This document shows, one piece after another, positions 11,761-25,600 of a DNA stretch of 64,000 nucleotides (position 1 is its first letter; every line of letters starts with the position of its first letter). A model generated the notes under the pieces. That model saw only the letters and a list, made by a program, of their open reading frames with translations, was not told where the DNA came from and ran no database searches. Where the stretch lies: positions 38,086,108 through 38,150,107 of the forward strand of contig NC_023758.2 in the NCBI RefSeq assembly GCF_000499845.2, in the 5' to 3' direction. The DNA is from Phaseolus vulgaris. Lineage: Eukaryota; Streptophyta; Magnoliopsida; Fabales; Fabaceae. The position numbers and the translations under genes are program-made.

Positions 11761-13100
11761 GTCTCAGACAAGTTGTAAGAACAATTAGTTATCATTTTTT
11801 TTTCGATGGGGAGGCCAGTTTCTTCGTACACATGAACATTTTATTCGCATTAATAATAATAGTAATAATTTTCGAAATACTAATAATTAATAATATACAA
11901 TGCAAATATTTTCACATCCTTTTAATTTTTAATACAAAAATAAAATCTTTTCATCATTTTCTCATCCATTTCTTCAAAATTCAAACCTTTCAATTTTCAA
12001 ATATCTCTCTTTTTCCATCCTTATCTTTGTATCATTTTACTCATTACACATTGTAAGATATAAATTCATCCATAACCTCATCTTTTTTTTTTTCAAATTT
12101 AAGGTATATACACTACAAAGCTTTTTTTTTTTTTTTTTTTCCATTTCTTAACCATGCATGCTTATAAATTCAACAACATTTCTCATGCAAACATCCAATG
12201 AAAGTTTTAAGGATTCATAAATATCACAAAAACATGTATGAAATATTTTTTGTAACCAAATAAGGGGACATAATCGATTATGTCTCATCATATAATTGAT
12301 TATCAATGACAACATAATCAATTATATGATGAGACATAATTGATCATGCCCTTATGCATAATTAATTATGCTCTCAACCAAAACACCTCACACCCATGCA
12401 AGTTGTGGATTCACGATTGTAAATACACGAGCATGCACAAAATGTCACTTCCTAAATAACAATTTTATTTTAAGATTTTTATTCAAAGATTGTGCTAATA
12501 AAAATGGTAATTAACTTTTTCTTAATTTAAAATTATGAATTATAATGATTTTTTATTTTAATTTTATTCAACTTTAATTTATTTTTATTAATGATAATTT
12601 TTTACATAAGCTATTTTACATACACTAAAGTAAACATTTCATTGTCTATTATTTTACAAGACTCGTAATAACAAATAGTCTAACTTAACACAAGTAGTAA
12701 GTACTATTTTATATATTTTGATTTAATACGAAATTCCACTCTCCCCATGAACCTCGATTTCCACACTCTGGATGATGATACATAGAGGACCAAGACTCCT
12801 CAATAAATTTATACAACTAATTCACATCCATTATTTTGTCATCTATTCTCTCTCTCTTAAATTTACTTTTTGAATGACCAGAATACCCTTTACAGTAGAT
12901 TTTGAAGTCAATGTGAAAAATCATTTTTTTTATTATAATAATAAAAAAAACCCATAAATTTAATAGTTGCAGAAGCAGCAACTTGACCATAAAAGGCATA
13001 GTGTATAGACCCACATCCACATCAAATTGTATCTATCTAACTGGCAAATAAACGTGTTGGGACTTCCGAGTTGTGTATTCTTAACACCCATTTCTGGTAG
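11761..13100. other. Intergenic spacer upstream of MADS-box gene
   Basis: AT-rich, with a T-run at about 12121-12142 and a long hairpin at 12269-12348. The last few hundred bases should contain the MADS-gene promoter. A TATA-like GATATATCC near 13127-13135 is a plausible but unproven core element. Confidence 0.5.
12269..12348. repeat. Long inverted repeat (hairpin), 36-bp arms
   Basis: Arms 12269-12304 and 12313-12348 pair at 33 of 36 positions around an 8-base loop (AATGACAA). A related palindrome, CATAATTAATTATG, follows at 12357-12370. Confidence 0.85.
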
Positions 13101-13401
13101 CCAAGCCAAGCCAAGCATAGGTAGATAGATATATCCTTTCTACTATTGTAAGTTCCGCTTTCAACTTTTTCCTCTTCCAACTGCTTTATCTTCAAGTTTT
13201 CCATTTTCTGCTATCCAACTACTCCTTGTTCTAAGATTCTTCTTCGACACACCTGCTTCTTTTGCTATTTCAAGAACCTGGTTTGGTACTTTTTTTGTTT
13301 TTTTTAATATTACTCTTTCTCTCTCTCTACTTCCCACTTTCCATATATCATGGCTAAAGCATTTTTTTTTCCCTTTTAACTGAAGCAAATTAAATTCCCT
13401 G

Positions 13402-13662
13402 GTAAGTGCAGTTTAAGGTTTAAATAAATAAATGGTTGAGTGGTCTCAATTTGTTTGTATTCCTTCTCCCCGTAGCATCCTATTCCTAGCCGTACATGAT
13501 TTCATCTCGATCCATTTTCTTGAGAATTGTTGATGTTTTCTCTATTTTATGTTAAATCCGTTGGCTTTATTTCATATGATTTGTTTATTCTGGAGAAAGT
13601 CTTTCTTTCTGTTTCCTCTTCCCCCCTTAGATGTAATGGTTTGGATGATTCTTCTGTCATAG
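13402..13662 (+). other. Predicted 5'-UTR intron of the MADS-box gene
   Basis: Donor CTG|GTAAGT at 13401/13402 and acceptor TCATAG at 13662, four bases before the ATG. A 5'-UTR intron just upstream of the start is common in SVP-clade genes. This is a sequence-based prediction; the transcription start was not determined. Confidence 0.55.
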
Positions 13663-13666
13663 GGAG

Positions 13667-16600
13667 ATGACTAGAAAGAGGATACAGATCAAGAAAATCG
13701 ACAACATCAGTTCCAGGCAGGTGACTTTCTCCAAGAGAAGAAAAGGGCTTTTCAAGAAGGCTCAGGAGTTATCAACCCTTTGTGATGCAGACATAGCTCT
13801 CATAGTCTTTTCTGCAACTAGCAAGCTTTTTGATTATGCCAGTTCAAGGTATTCATTCTATTTGCAGCATCATTGTCTTCCTTTCATTTTGCATTTTCTG
13901 AAGTATTAATTAAGCTTCTTTTTGTTTCCTTAATAGTCTAGTTCCTTCTTTCATGGGTAGAAATGCAAAATGCAAAATGCAAAGAGGAAAGATTATTTAT
14001 TATATATATTATATAGATATAAAATAACAACTGTCTGACGGATTCAGGATATCAGAAGAGTGTAATGGATTTTCTGTATACATTTATGCTTTCTTACATA
14101 TTTTCAAATTCTTTTAATTTATCTTAATTGTTGGGGTTGATACCAAAACAAATTTCTCTCTCTCTTCGAACAGTGTCTTTAAAAGTTATTTTTTTTTTTT
14201 CAAAATGGTTTCTCAAACTAATTAATCAGGAGGAGCAATAGGTGTGTAAACTTCTCTATAAGGAACTTTATGCTGCAGAAGTTGAAACCCCATTATGCAG
14301 AAAAACATCCGCAACTAAACCATTGCTTGGGATTTGCTTGCATTTCTTAACAATTTTGCTTAAAAGCAAATGTACGTTTAGAAATTAGCTTTCTATCAAC
14401 ATTACCAAAGTCTTATAAGAAATATTTGAAATGCATTTTGATTTCATGGTTATCTCTTCTGAAATACAAGTTACTCGAACTAGTTGATGGTGATATGCCA
14501 AATTCGTATCTGTATCAACTCCTATCACACTTTTTGTATGCCTCATACTAATATCTATAATACTTTTTGTTTTATAGCATTTCAGTTCTGAGTCATCTAT
14601 CTTTAGTTACAAGCAACACATAGCAAGGCTTGATATATATAACTGTAGTGTGAACATGTTTGGTTACAAAGAATGATTTTTGATAGAATGGAATATTCAT
14701 TGGTATATTTCATTTATTATATATCAATAACATATATAGCGATTAATCCCCTTCTCATCACATTCCACTTCCTTCAACTAATCAGTATCCAATCCAAACA
14801 TTTTATGATTTTATAGTTTAACAAAACTGGAAACACTATGAAATAAAATGAATACTTGTATAATTTATGCAATTTTCTTCCATTAAGAAAAATCAAATAG
14901 AAGGTAAATGGTTTTATAGGCAATATATGAGCTTTGAAATGATATGAATGAGCATCATTCATTAAAAGGAAAGAAGGGAAATTGAAAATCTAAACCTAAT
15001 GTTTGTTGCTTTCAGTATGCAACAAGTAATTGAAAGGCTGGATCGCCATTCAGCAATGCATAGATCGGATCGTAGCTATATGGAGCTGCAGGTTAGTTTT
15101 AGTAACATCAACCTGCTATTGTAGTTGCTTAAATGATATTGATATATATCCTGAATTGTTTTTGTTATAACTTGGAAGTGTAAAGCACATAAAAAAAAGA
15201 AGAGTATATGGGACCAGACCAAAACTCCTTGTAAAACTAACAAAAATGAAGAAAATAAGATCAGTTTTAGTTCAAGAAAAGGTATAACCTATGAGACTAG
15301 GTAAATTAGACCACCATCTTTTTATTTATCAGCAGCATATTTTTGCATGTATTCCTTTCACAGTAGATGTGTGAGCTTTGAAAAGGAACAAAGAAACAAT
15401 AGAATCATCATTGAAAGTCTTTAAAACTAATATGGAATCACATTCAATCCATATATTATGTTATCTACATTCTCCACATAATCAGTGATCAGAATAATAG
15501 TTAAGATCTCGGCCTTGAAGGCCTTATTAATCCCAATGTAAGCTGAGAAAACTCTCAGAAAGTAACCATTGTTATCTCAAAAAATACCTCCACAGACCAT
15601 TGGATCCGGATTACCAATGAGGCGCCAATCCTAAAAGAATATTTAATAGTTTACTGAAAATAAGTAAATTCTTTGCCAAACAAACACTCTTATCTATTCT
15701 CTGTAGTATATGCTTGCTGATGTAGGTAATCTATGAAATGGTTCTTGCAAGTTTACATTGACTTCACATCATAATCTCACCTTATTGTTTTGTCAATTTC
15801 TCATTATCGCAGATGCTCTATAGTATGCATGAATTGGAGTGTCTCATGCAATTTATTGAGTGAAAGATATTTCATGTTTCTATAGCATTCACTATATCCT
15901 TATATCTCCATAAACACAAACAAAAGGGACCTTGTGTGTTTTTTAGCTGTAAATAAATAACATAATATGTATGAGTTGGCAAAAGTTGATTGATTTGGAA
16001 TTTTGTTATATAACAACCCAATCAATTAATCTAGTCCTTGATGATAAAAAGTGTCAACATTGGTTCTAAAATGGAATTTTTTATTTTATTTTCAAATACT
16101 GATGTGTTCACTTGAAAATGGATTTTTTGGGGATTGAGTCCATATTTATTTATTTTATTTGATAGAACAAAATAGATTAAGGGAATATAATTTTTAAATC
16201 GATATCTAACATTAATTATCAAATTTTTTACTAACTAACTATTTTAGATTTTAAATTAATTTTTAATTAATAATTTATAGTTAAAACCTTGATAATTAAT
16301 ATTTGATATAATTTAAAAATTGTTTTATACACTTTTATTAATAATAGAAATTATATTAATAATTTTTTAGTTTATAAAATACTAATTATTTTTTTAAAAA
16401 ATTAGTTATTATTAAGTAATTTTTTTATGCTGAGAAATGCATATTGTTACCCAAAAAGTAAAAGGAATAGATGGTAATTGTTATAAAAAAATGGATGCAT
16501 ACTAATTAAGTACAAAAGGAAATCAAATATATAAAGATAACTTAATATTATATACCAATATTATACCACGAGTATTGAGTTTTCTCATACACATTTTTTT

Positions 16601-19600
16601 TTAAAACTGTCCTCTAATCTTCCGGGTTTATGTTGCCAAAAATCCTTTTTCTTGATGCTCGATATATCCTTTTGCTCTTTGTTCCTGGAAAGTTCTGAAC
16701 TCTTTGTAGGGACCTACATTTCTTTAAGTACAAATATCATCACTTTTAAGAGCCAACCAGCATGTCACTGATTTTTTTTTATTTCTTGAGAAAGTGCTGC
16801 ATATATCTTTCTCAAGAAAAAGCTATGAAGTGTCTTTACTTTAATTTGCTTCATACTCGTATCCAAGATCAATACTCTTCAACACTTTATTGATACATCC
16901 AAGAATATCTAAACCTACCAAACTTCTATATATTTATTTGACTCGTGTACTTCATTGTTTCTCCATATCCGTAATATACAAAACATTGTTTCTCCATATC
17001 CAAATGAAAATTGCTCACTTTATGAATTATTTTGGAATTAGATTCACAATTCAATTTCTATTCGTAAATAATAGGAAGTAATTTATAATCACGGTAAGTT
17101 ATATATTTTTTTTTTACTTCACCAATGTTTAATGTGTTTTTAATTTGATTATACAGTTATATTTTTTATTATGTTTTTATAACTTTTTAAATACACATAA
17201 TGTCTAATAAATATGTGTCCATCATATGAAAAGGTTGATCTTATACTCCGTCATAAGGTAGATTGAAGAGAGACAAAAAAATAAAGGAATAAGAGAAAAA
17301 AAAATATAGTATATAAATGAGAGGAGAGATAGAAAGAAAAAATTGAGTGAAAATGAATAAAAAAATGCAAAGTGTATGCATGTGAACTCATCTTCCTAAA
17401 TGTTGCTTTTGAAAGGATTCCTCACTTACAATTATATTGGATAATTAGCACAATTTGACAAACATTAATTCCAATATAACAAACAAGTATTGCTTTGTTG
17501 TTGGACTATCTGGTTCAGCCCTTTCTATTCTTTTGTACCTAATCAAATTAATAACAAAATGTTTCTTTGCTTGTCTCCCTAGTGTAATTCAAAATTTCAT
17601 CTAAAGAAGTCGAGTGATTTGGATTGTTTCTCGATTGATTGTGCAAAAAAACTAATAGAAAATATTTCAAACTTGTGTTTCAGTATGGTGATGGCAAGTA
17701 AGTTATTAATCACCATGTATCAGGATACTTGTAATCAATTTTCCTCCACTATAAAGAATCTTGAAAGTGTCAAAATTTGCCATCTTAAATCTTTTTCATT
17801 TGTATGTCATATCAAGTAATTTACATCATGCCTTGTGTGACTCACTTTCTCATAGAATTGAGTGATTTATTAATCGATCATCATCCATGACCGAACTTCA
17901 CTGAGATTTGGTGTGTCACTTGGAAAGTTGTGAGTCTTGTGGCGTGCATGCATGGACAATACTTAATGGAACGTGCTTTTTATTCTTTTCATTATTCTTG
18001 TCTCCAAAGGAACATTGTTCTTGAGGTGTTGGACGAGTGAAAAGACATTAAATTAGGGTTTTATCTTGGTATGCTTCCATATGGTATTCTGCTCATGTCT
18101 GATGATGACAACATTCAGGGGAATGTGTTTGATTATGACATTCAGGAGAATGTATCAACAACACAGTTAATGTGATCAAATCGGGTAACATCCTGAGAAA
18201 ATACTGTAACACCTTTGTAGACTTAATTCCTTCTTTACTGTGAAACATCACATATAGGACAACTATTTAATCATGCATATTCATTTTAAAATAATATATA
18301 AACATTATCACTGGTATATGTTTTCATAGCTCATACCAATAACATAATACGTTTTTAACCATGTTTAACCCATAAATACATTATTAAATTATCAGCAACA
18401 TATTTTTTAAAAGTGTTGGCAAACTTCTAAGGTTTTATCGATCTATCCATTAGTTATCTTCAAATCATACAACTTTATTTTTGCTGACAACTTTGTATAA
18501 GTATCCACAGATCATATAATTTTATTTACTGTTTTCTCAAACATTTTAAAGCAACTCTAAGATCCTCTCCATAATAATAGTCTTCTCTTCAAAATGATTG
18601 CCTCTCTATGCAGTTTACTAAATTTTGAATCTGGAATCATAGATTGTCTACTTTTGGATCATTTAAGAATAACTTGTATGCTATGTCAAAAATAAAGTAC
18701 AAATTCTTGCAATTGAGATTAAGGTAAATGATTGTGTTTGCCATTTTATAATTTAACTGAACTAAATTCTATAAAAAAAAATATTTTAAAAAACTATACT
18801 AAATTGTTATAAATTAATTTAGTTTTTTAAAACTGGATTTCTCCTAATAAATAAGAATGTTTGAATTAAATTGGACTATAACTTATTAGATTGAAAGATA
18901 TACCATGGGTAATAATTCAAACAATTCACACAGTTCAAACAATAATACTAGTTAAATTTAGTTTAATTTATTCAAATCTTGATCTAATCTAGTTAAATTT
19001 ATTTAAACTATTATACATTAATTTTCTCATATCACTTCTAAAGGTAAATTAAATTTATACATTTTGCTCACCCTAAATCATCATCACTAAATAATGAAAT
19101 AAAGAAAAGTATCTCATCTCAAAGTCAAAGTACATAAAGTATCTTGGCAATCTATATTGACAGCAAAACTAAAGATTTTATAGAAAAAACAAATAATTTA
19201 ACACTTAAATGACTGACTCCAAAAATATTAAAATTGAAGCTATGGAAAGAAAGAAAACAAATTAATTACTAAAATCAAATAGAGTAATTATTTTTAAAAA
19301 TAAGAAGTTTCACTTTAATTAATTTCTGTAAGCAAATAATTTCCCAAAATTATCATTAACCTACCAAAATTCTATTTCACCTGCTAGAAACCAAGAGAAT
19401 TAAATATTTTATTTATCTTGCAAAAGTCCAGACTTAAGCATAGTTTTCAACTACATTTTTTTATCAACAAGAAAAAATAAATAAATGTGACCCACTTAAG
19501 AAGTGTTCCAACCCTTATACAGAACACATGAACAAACACGCCTTTCTCCATATACAACAATCCCCACATATACCACCAACTACCTACACAACAGCATCAA

Positions 19601-22600
19601 CCAAAACACCATACCACTCAAAGCCACTACAAAAGTTAGCACCCCAAAGACACCAAAAACCATCCAACCTACCTAAAAACATCATAAGTTTTTAATCGAA
19701 AGCATATATAATTACATGCATACATAAATTGAAAATAAATACACACATGACCAACTTTACCATACTAAAAGGATGTTAATTACTAATTTAACAAGGTAGT
19801 TCAGTTAAGCAAAACATTTAGTTTTAATTAATTTTTAAGTACATCATAGTTTTGAGTATTTTCAATTGAATCCTTATTACAAATTTTTATTCTATTGAAC
19901 ACTTCAAAAAAAAATTATTTTTGTCTAAGTACTCTACGATTTGATTTTTTTTCGTCAACGAAATGATGTGACGATTACTTTTGTCTTCTTGCACTAGTGC
20001 AGAAAAGGTCAAAGACAACGGTTCTTTTAGAAATTAGACAGCGGTTTCGAAACCGCTGTCTATCAGCACATAGTCTATTCTATTGAGGTATAAACGATTA
20101 TCCTAGAACCACCGTCTATAAGTCACATTTAGACAAAAAAATATTTAAAAAATAAAAATAAAAACAACACCAACCTCAAGGTGATGGTAGCGGTGATAGT
20201 GGAGGGAAAGCAGAGCATGGTGGTGGAGCAATGAACAAGAACCTTAAACAATGAACCAATGAAAGAATGAACAATGAAGCAATGGAAGAATGGAGGAAAA
20301 ATAAGATGAGAACGAAAGTGGAAGAATAAGCAATGAAGGTAGGAAGAACTTACAAAGTAAGCGATGACAATGGTGGAGGGAAAGCGGAGCGCTATGGTGA
20401 ATCAATGAACAAGAACCTTAAACAATGAACCAGTGGAAGAATGAGCAATGGACCAATAGGAAGAATGAAGGAAGAATAAGAAATGAGGGTAGGAAAAACT
20501 TACAAAGACAATGAGTGAAGAGAACGTTCAAAAGAGTTGATGAGAAAGCGCGAAGAAGAAAACATAGAGAACGAAAACATAAGTGACACGGGACTTCGAA
20601 TTAGGGTAATAGCGAGGGTACAGACAGTGGTTGTAAATGGAACTGCTGTCTATTCTCTCTGTGATTTAAATAGACATTGGTTCCTCTTACAACTGTTGTC
20701 TATCTACTCGTTTTAATTTCAAAAATGCCATCACGTTTTGATAGACAACATTTAGTAGTGAAACAACGTATATTAGCTGTCGTAAATAAGTGTTTTTGCA
20801 CTAGTGTCTTCTTCAATCACCAATCAACTCTCTTCTTCCTTCTTGAATCTCTTCTAACTCTAAGTTGATTGACTAGTTGAATGAGACTTGAAAGCAAAGT
20901 CAGAAGTTAACTTACGAGTTAAAGATGAAAAGACAGAAGTAACGATCAAGACAATTTGTTGTCAATAAAATCAACGTACGGTACTTAATAAAAAATAAAA
21001 GATATTTTAAACTTTTATTGAAAGTTTTGTAATGAAGAATTAATTGAAAATACCTAAATTTTTAAGTTAGTTAAAATTAAATTTGATCAAGTATAATTTT
21101 TATTATCTTTAAATCAAGTAGGTGAATTAGTCAACAAGAAACTTTGAAAAAGTGGTCGAACAGTAAACAATTTGTGTTTAGTAGATTTGTTTTTGACCAT
21201 TGTGCTCTAGTGCTAAAAGACTCTTGTATGGATTGGGGGTCAAAACAATTTAGAAGTTTGGATATTTAGCAAAGTGATAGCAAATTCAGGGATTTCGTTA
21301 GGTGTAAATGGTCTAGCTATGTGGTTCAAGCCGGAGGGATGTTGGTTCTAAGGAAAAGTTGAAAATGTTAAAATCGGATTTAAAAATATGGAATAAAGAT
21401 GTATTTAGGAATGTCAATCAGTTAGGGAAAGTTATTCAAAAGAAAATTCAAGAATTAGATGCACACGATGATATTGACGATTAGACAAGGAAGATAGGGA
21501 AGAGAGGAGGTCTTAGTTAGCAGAACATAATAGGTAGTTGATGGAGTGGTTGGGCCTCAGGTCAGGTTGGGTAATGTGTCTTTTAATTCTATATCTGATA
21601 TAGACAATGAGATGTTGGTAAGTTCTTTTTCTGAAGAGGAAGTTAAGTTTGTTGTTTGGAGTTGCGACAGTTCGAAAAGTCCTCGGATGGCTTTAATTTC
21701 GGTTTCATTAAGTTTTGTTGGGATTTTTTAAAGGACGACATCGTATCGGCAGTGAATGATTTTGCAGGTTCTAGTAAATTGTCAAGGGGTCGAATGCCTT
21801 GTTTATTTACTTGGTCCCTAAGATCGAGAATCCACAACAACTTTGTGATTTCAGACTCATCTCTGGTTGACTGCTTGTACAAAATTATTTCGAAACTGTT
21901 ATCGTTAAGGTTAAAGAAGGTGATTAGTAAAGTCATATATTCAAGACAATCTGCGTTCCTTGAAGGAAGGGGTTTACTTGATAGTGTTCTTTTGGCCAAC
22001 AAGGTTTTAGAGGAGGTAAAGAGGAAGAAGAAAACTTGTGTCATTTTCAAGGTGGATTATGAGAAGGATTACGACTCTGTGATGTGGAAGTTTATCTATT
22101 ATATGTTAACAAAGTTAGATTTATGTGAAAAATGGATAGGTCAGATTAAAGCTTGCTTGGAGTCAATCTCGGTGTCTATTCTTGTAAATGGTAACTCGAC
22201 TATGGAATTTATCCCTTTGAAAGGTATGAGACAGAGTGATCCTCTAGCTTCGTTTCTGTTTCTTATAGCAGCTGAGGGCTTAGCAGATATTTCAAGGAGT
22301 GCAATGGAGAAAGATTTGGTAGAGAGTGTGGAGATTGAGAGCAAGAATATTAAGGTGAATATGCTTCAGTATGCTGATGACACGTTATTTTTTTGCAAAG
22401 CAACAACCAAAAGTGTGTTCAATATTAAGGCTATTTTGAATTGTATTGAGATAGCGTTTGGGCTTAAGGTAAATATCTTAAAGAGTAGTATCAGTTGGGT
22501 GGGGATGGATGCTTTTAGGATTTGTTGTTTTGCAATTATTCTGAACTCTGATGTGATGAAAACCCCTTTTAAATATTTGGGGATTAAAGTAGGGAGTGTC

Positions 22601-25600
22601 ATAAAAAGGCGGTGTTTTGGGACGTGATTGCTAGAATCAAGACCAGATTGGGGATATGGAAAGGTAGATTTATCTCTTTGGCCAATAGGATTTGCTTGAT
22701 CAAGTCCATTCTTTTGGATATTCCGTTGTTTTTTTTATCCTTATTCAGAATGCCCTCAGTGCCTTCAGTTGTGCTAAAGAAGATTGTGAAAATTCAGAGG
22801 GACTTTCTTTGGGATTGGAAGTTTGATTGGAGAAAGATTGCATGGGCTTCACGGGAAAAAGTATGCGAGTCTCACGATGTTGGAGGTCTTGGTATTATTG
22901 ATATTAAGGTCTTTAACACGACATTGCTGGGAAAATGGATTTCGCAGTTGGGGTCGACTAAGGGTGAATTATGGAAGGAGGTTTTAGGCTGATAAAAAAA
23001 AAAAAAAATGGAAGGAGATTTTAAAGTCTAAATATGGTGGCTAGAGATCTTTGAAAGAACAGAGGTTGAATAACGGTGATTCTCTCTAGTAGAGGGACTT
23101 GAAGGAGATTTGGAAGTTGGAAATGTGGGGTAGGAGTTTTGAAGACTGCTTTAAGTGGGAAACTGATAACGGGAAGGTTATATCTTTCTGGGAAGACAGG
23201 TGGGTGGGGAATGTTTGGCTGAAGAGTAAATTTTCGAGGCTTTACTCCCTTTGTGTTGATAAAGATATTTTGTTGAATCTATGTAGGGATTGGATTAACA
23301 ATGTTTAAGCGTGGAATTTGATTAGGAGAAGGGCCTATTTGAGTGGGAGAAGCTTCAAGTATGCCAACTTCTTGAGGTTGTGCAAGGTTCAACCCGTTTA
23401 GTCTTTCGAATACAACTGAATTTGGCAAGTTGGTGTGTCTCTTGAGTTTTTGGTTAATTCTTCTTATGGTCTTTTAAGGTGTGAGGTCACTCTCACAGTG
23501 TGAGAATGAAAGGGAAAGCTTGTGTTTGTTTAAATTTTTTAGAGGATTAAAGTTTTACCGTCGACCCAGTTTTTGCTTGGAAAGTGCTAGAAAATAAGAT
23601 TGCTTCCAAAGTTAATTTGACTAGATGTGGAGTTGTGGTTGATAGTACTTTTTCCTGTTTTTGTGGATTAAAAGAGAAGTCTACTAATCACTTGTTTTTT
23701 TTATGTAGATTTTCTTTGGTTTGTTTGGAATCTTTGTTTTGCATGGTTAGGGTTGAAGTCGGTTGTCCCCCAAGATTCTTACTCACATTTCCTATAGTTC
23801 AACATTTGTAATGTTTCTGAATCTGTTAATTTAGTTTTGGGGAGTGTGTGGATTGCGGTGGTAAGGGAGATTTGGTGCCATATGAATTAGGTAATTTTCA
23901 AATGCGGTGTGGTGGAGCACTCTGAAATCTTCTCTTTGGCCTAACTGAAGATTTGGTCTTGGGTCACTTTCAAAGTTCAATCAGCTTGTTTCTCGTTTTC
24001 AGACTTGTATCTTGATCTCCTGGTATGTTTGTATTTGATTTAGTTTGTTGGTTAACCTTTTGGTTGGTGGGATGTTGTCGGGGTGGATTCTGTTTGGTTG
24101 TATGGGTGTTCTTTGGATGGTGTTTATGTGAGATGTTGGTTTTTGAGGCGATCTGTTTTTGGATTTTTTTCCGGTGTTTTTCTTTTGTTTGGTGTTTGTT
24201 TTGTACTTTCTGGTTTAGAGGCTTTTTCTGGGGTTCCGGGTATATTGTAAGGTGTTAGTTTAATTATGGGTTAGGTTATTTGAATGTGTTATGTATATTT
24301 TTTGTAGTATGTATAAGGGTTGAATCACCCCTAAAGTAATTTCTATTTATTTATTCTTTCTTGTTGATAAAAAAGAACGACCGCGTAGTTCCACATTAGA
24401 AGCTAACTCATAAGTCCAAAGAAAACTTTAACATTGTTGTTTTTGAGCAGCTAAAAAGGTTTAATCAGTTGATTGTGAGTACAAGAGGTACTCACCATTT
24501 GTAACTCAGCACAATCTAATTTCAAGGTAGAGGGTGACCTTGAGGTAGCTTGAAAGTTTTGACAAGCTTAAGAATGAGCCTGAGGTGGGAAGATATAATA
24601 GATGGCAATGGACTTTTTTCAAAAACACAGACAATCCTTTATTAGCAGTTATATTGAAACTTCTGCTAGAAGTTTCATACCAACATTTTGTCCCTTTTTT
24701 GGTAAGAATTAACATCTGAGGGAGAAATATACTTGTGAATTTTCTGGTTCTTGCATGAATGTGTTTCTTTTCAGACTTGACAGGTAGAGTACTTGAGATA
24801 TATACGGAAAACTGCAAATAGAGTTAATTATCTCGTGACTGCAAGAAAAAAAAGTATAATTCACTGTCTTAGACATTATCTGCATAATAACAAAAGTTAA
24901 AGGTTATTTTTAAATTTATGCACAGATTGAGAATGACTCCAACGACATCCTGCGCAAGAAAGTAGAAGATAAGAGTCATGAACTGAGGTATATATATGCA
25001 TGCAATGTTTCATATGTTGCATGTACCATATAAACATAGTACTCACAGACGTGGTTTTCCAACACAGGCAGTTGAATGGGGAAGATCTGCAAGGATTGAC
25101 ACTACAAGAACTGCAGAAAATAGAGGAACATCTTAAAAGAGGTTTGAGCAATGTTTCAAAACTTAAGGTATATGCTAGCAATGTTGCAACCTTCTTCTTT
25201 TGATTAGTTATGATTGTGGGGAAACGTATGCATATGTGCTTCTGACATATAGGACAATATTGTGTTTTAGGATGAAAAAGTTATGCAAGAGATCAGCGCC
25301 CTTAAAAGAAAGGTAAAACCTTAACAAAATCTCTGATACATTTCAAATCTCATATACTCTGTCGTTATTATTACTATAATGTATATATCTAATTAACGTA
25401 TTAAATTAATGAAAATCTACATGTTCTATGCATCTAATGATTGAGATAACGGCAATCAGTAAAATCCTTTAGACCAGGTTCTTCTGTTGAACTTCCTTTA
25501 ACATTAGGGGATTGTTAGTGAAGTGAGTCAAAGATTTGCATTAAGGGCAAAACCTCGCATTATGCGTGTCTTTTGCCTTTCTTATTTAGCAGCTTTTGGC

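Larger units (their letters stand above)
15092..24925 (+). other. MADS gene intron 2, 9.8 kb
   Basis: Donor CAG|GTTAGT and acceptor TGCACAG. The first 4.7 kb (to 19781) is AT-rich with no recognised gene; a small internal duplication (GACATTCAGG-GAATGT type) lies near 18105-18155. The rest holds the fold-back element, the CACTA element and the LINE described separately. Large first or second introns are known in this clade. Confidence 0.7.

Noticed and set aside
12121..12142. Poly-T run as a LINE or SINE tail
   Set aside because: No flanking target duplication and no recognisable element body next to it.
19984..20813. TCTTCTT as a 7-bp target duplication of the CACTA element
   Set aside because: CACTA elements make 3-bp duplications, and the left copy is separated from the terminus by one base; chance or pre-existing repetition is likelier.
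24471..24491. Small palindrome GTGAGTAC-AAGAG-GTACTCAC
   Set aside because: An 8-bp perfect stem in AT-rich intron DNA with no context; too short to claim a function.
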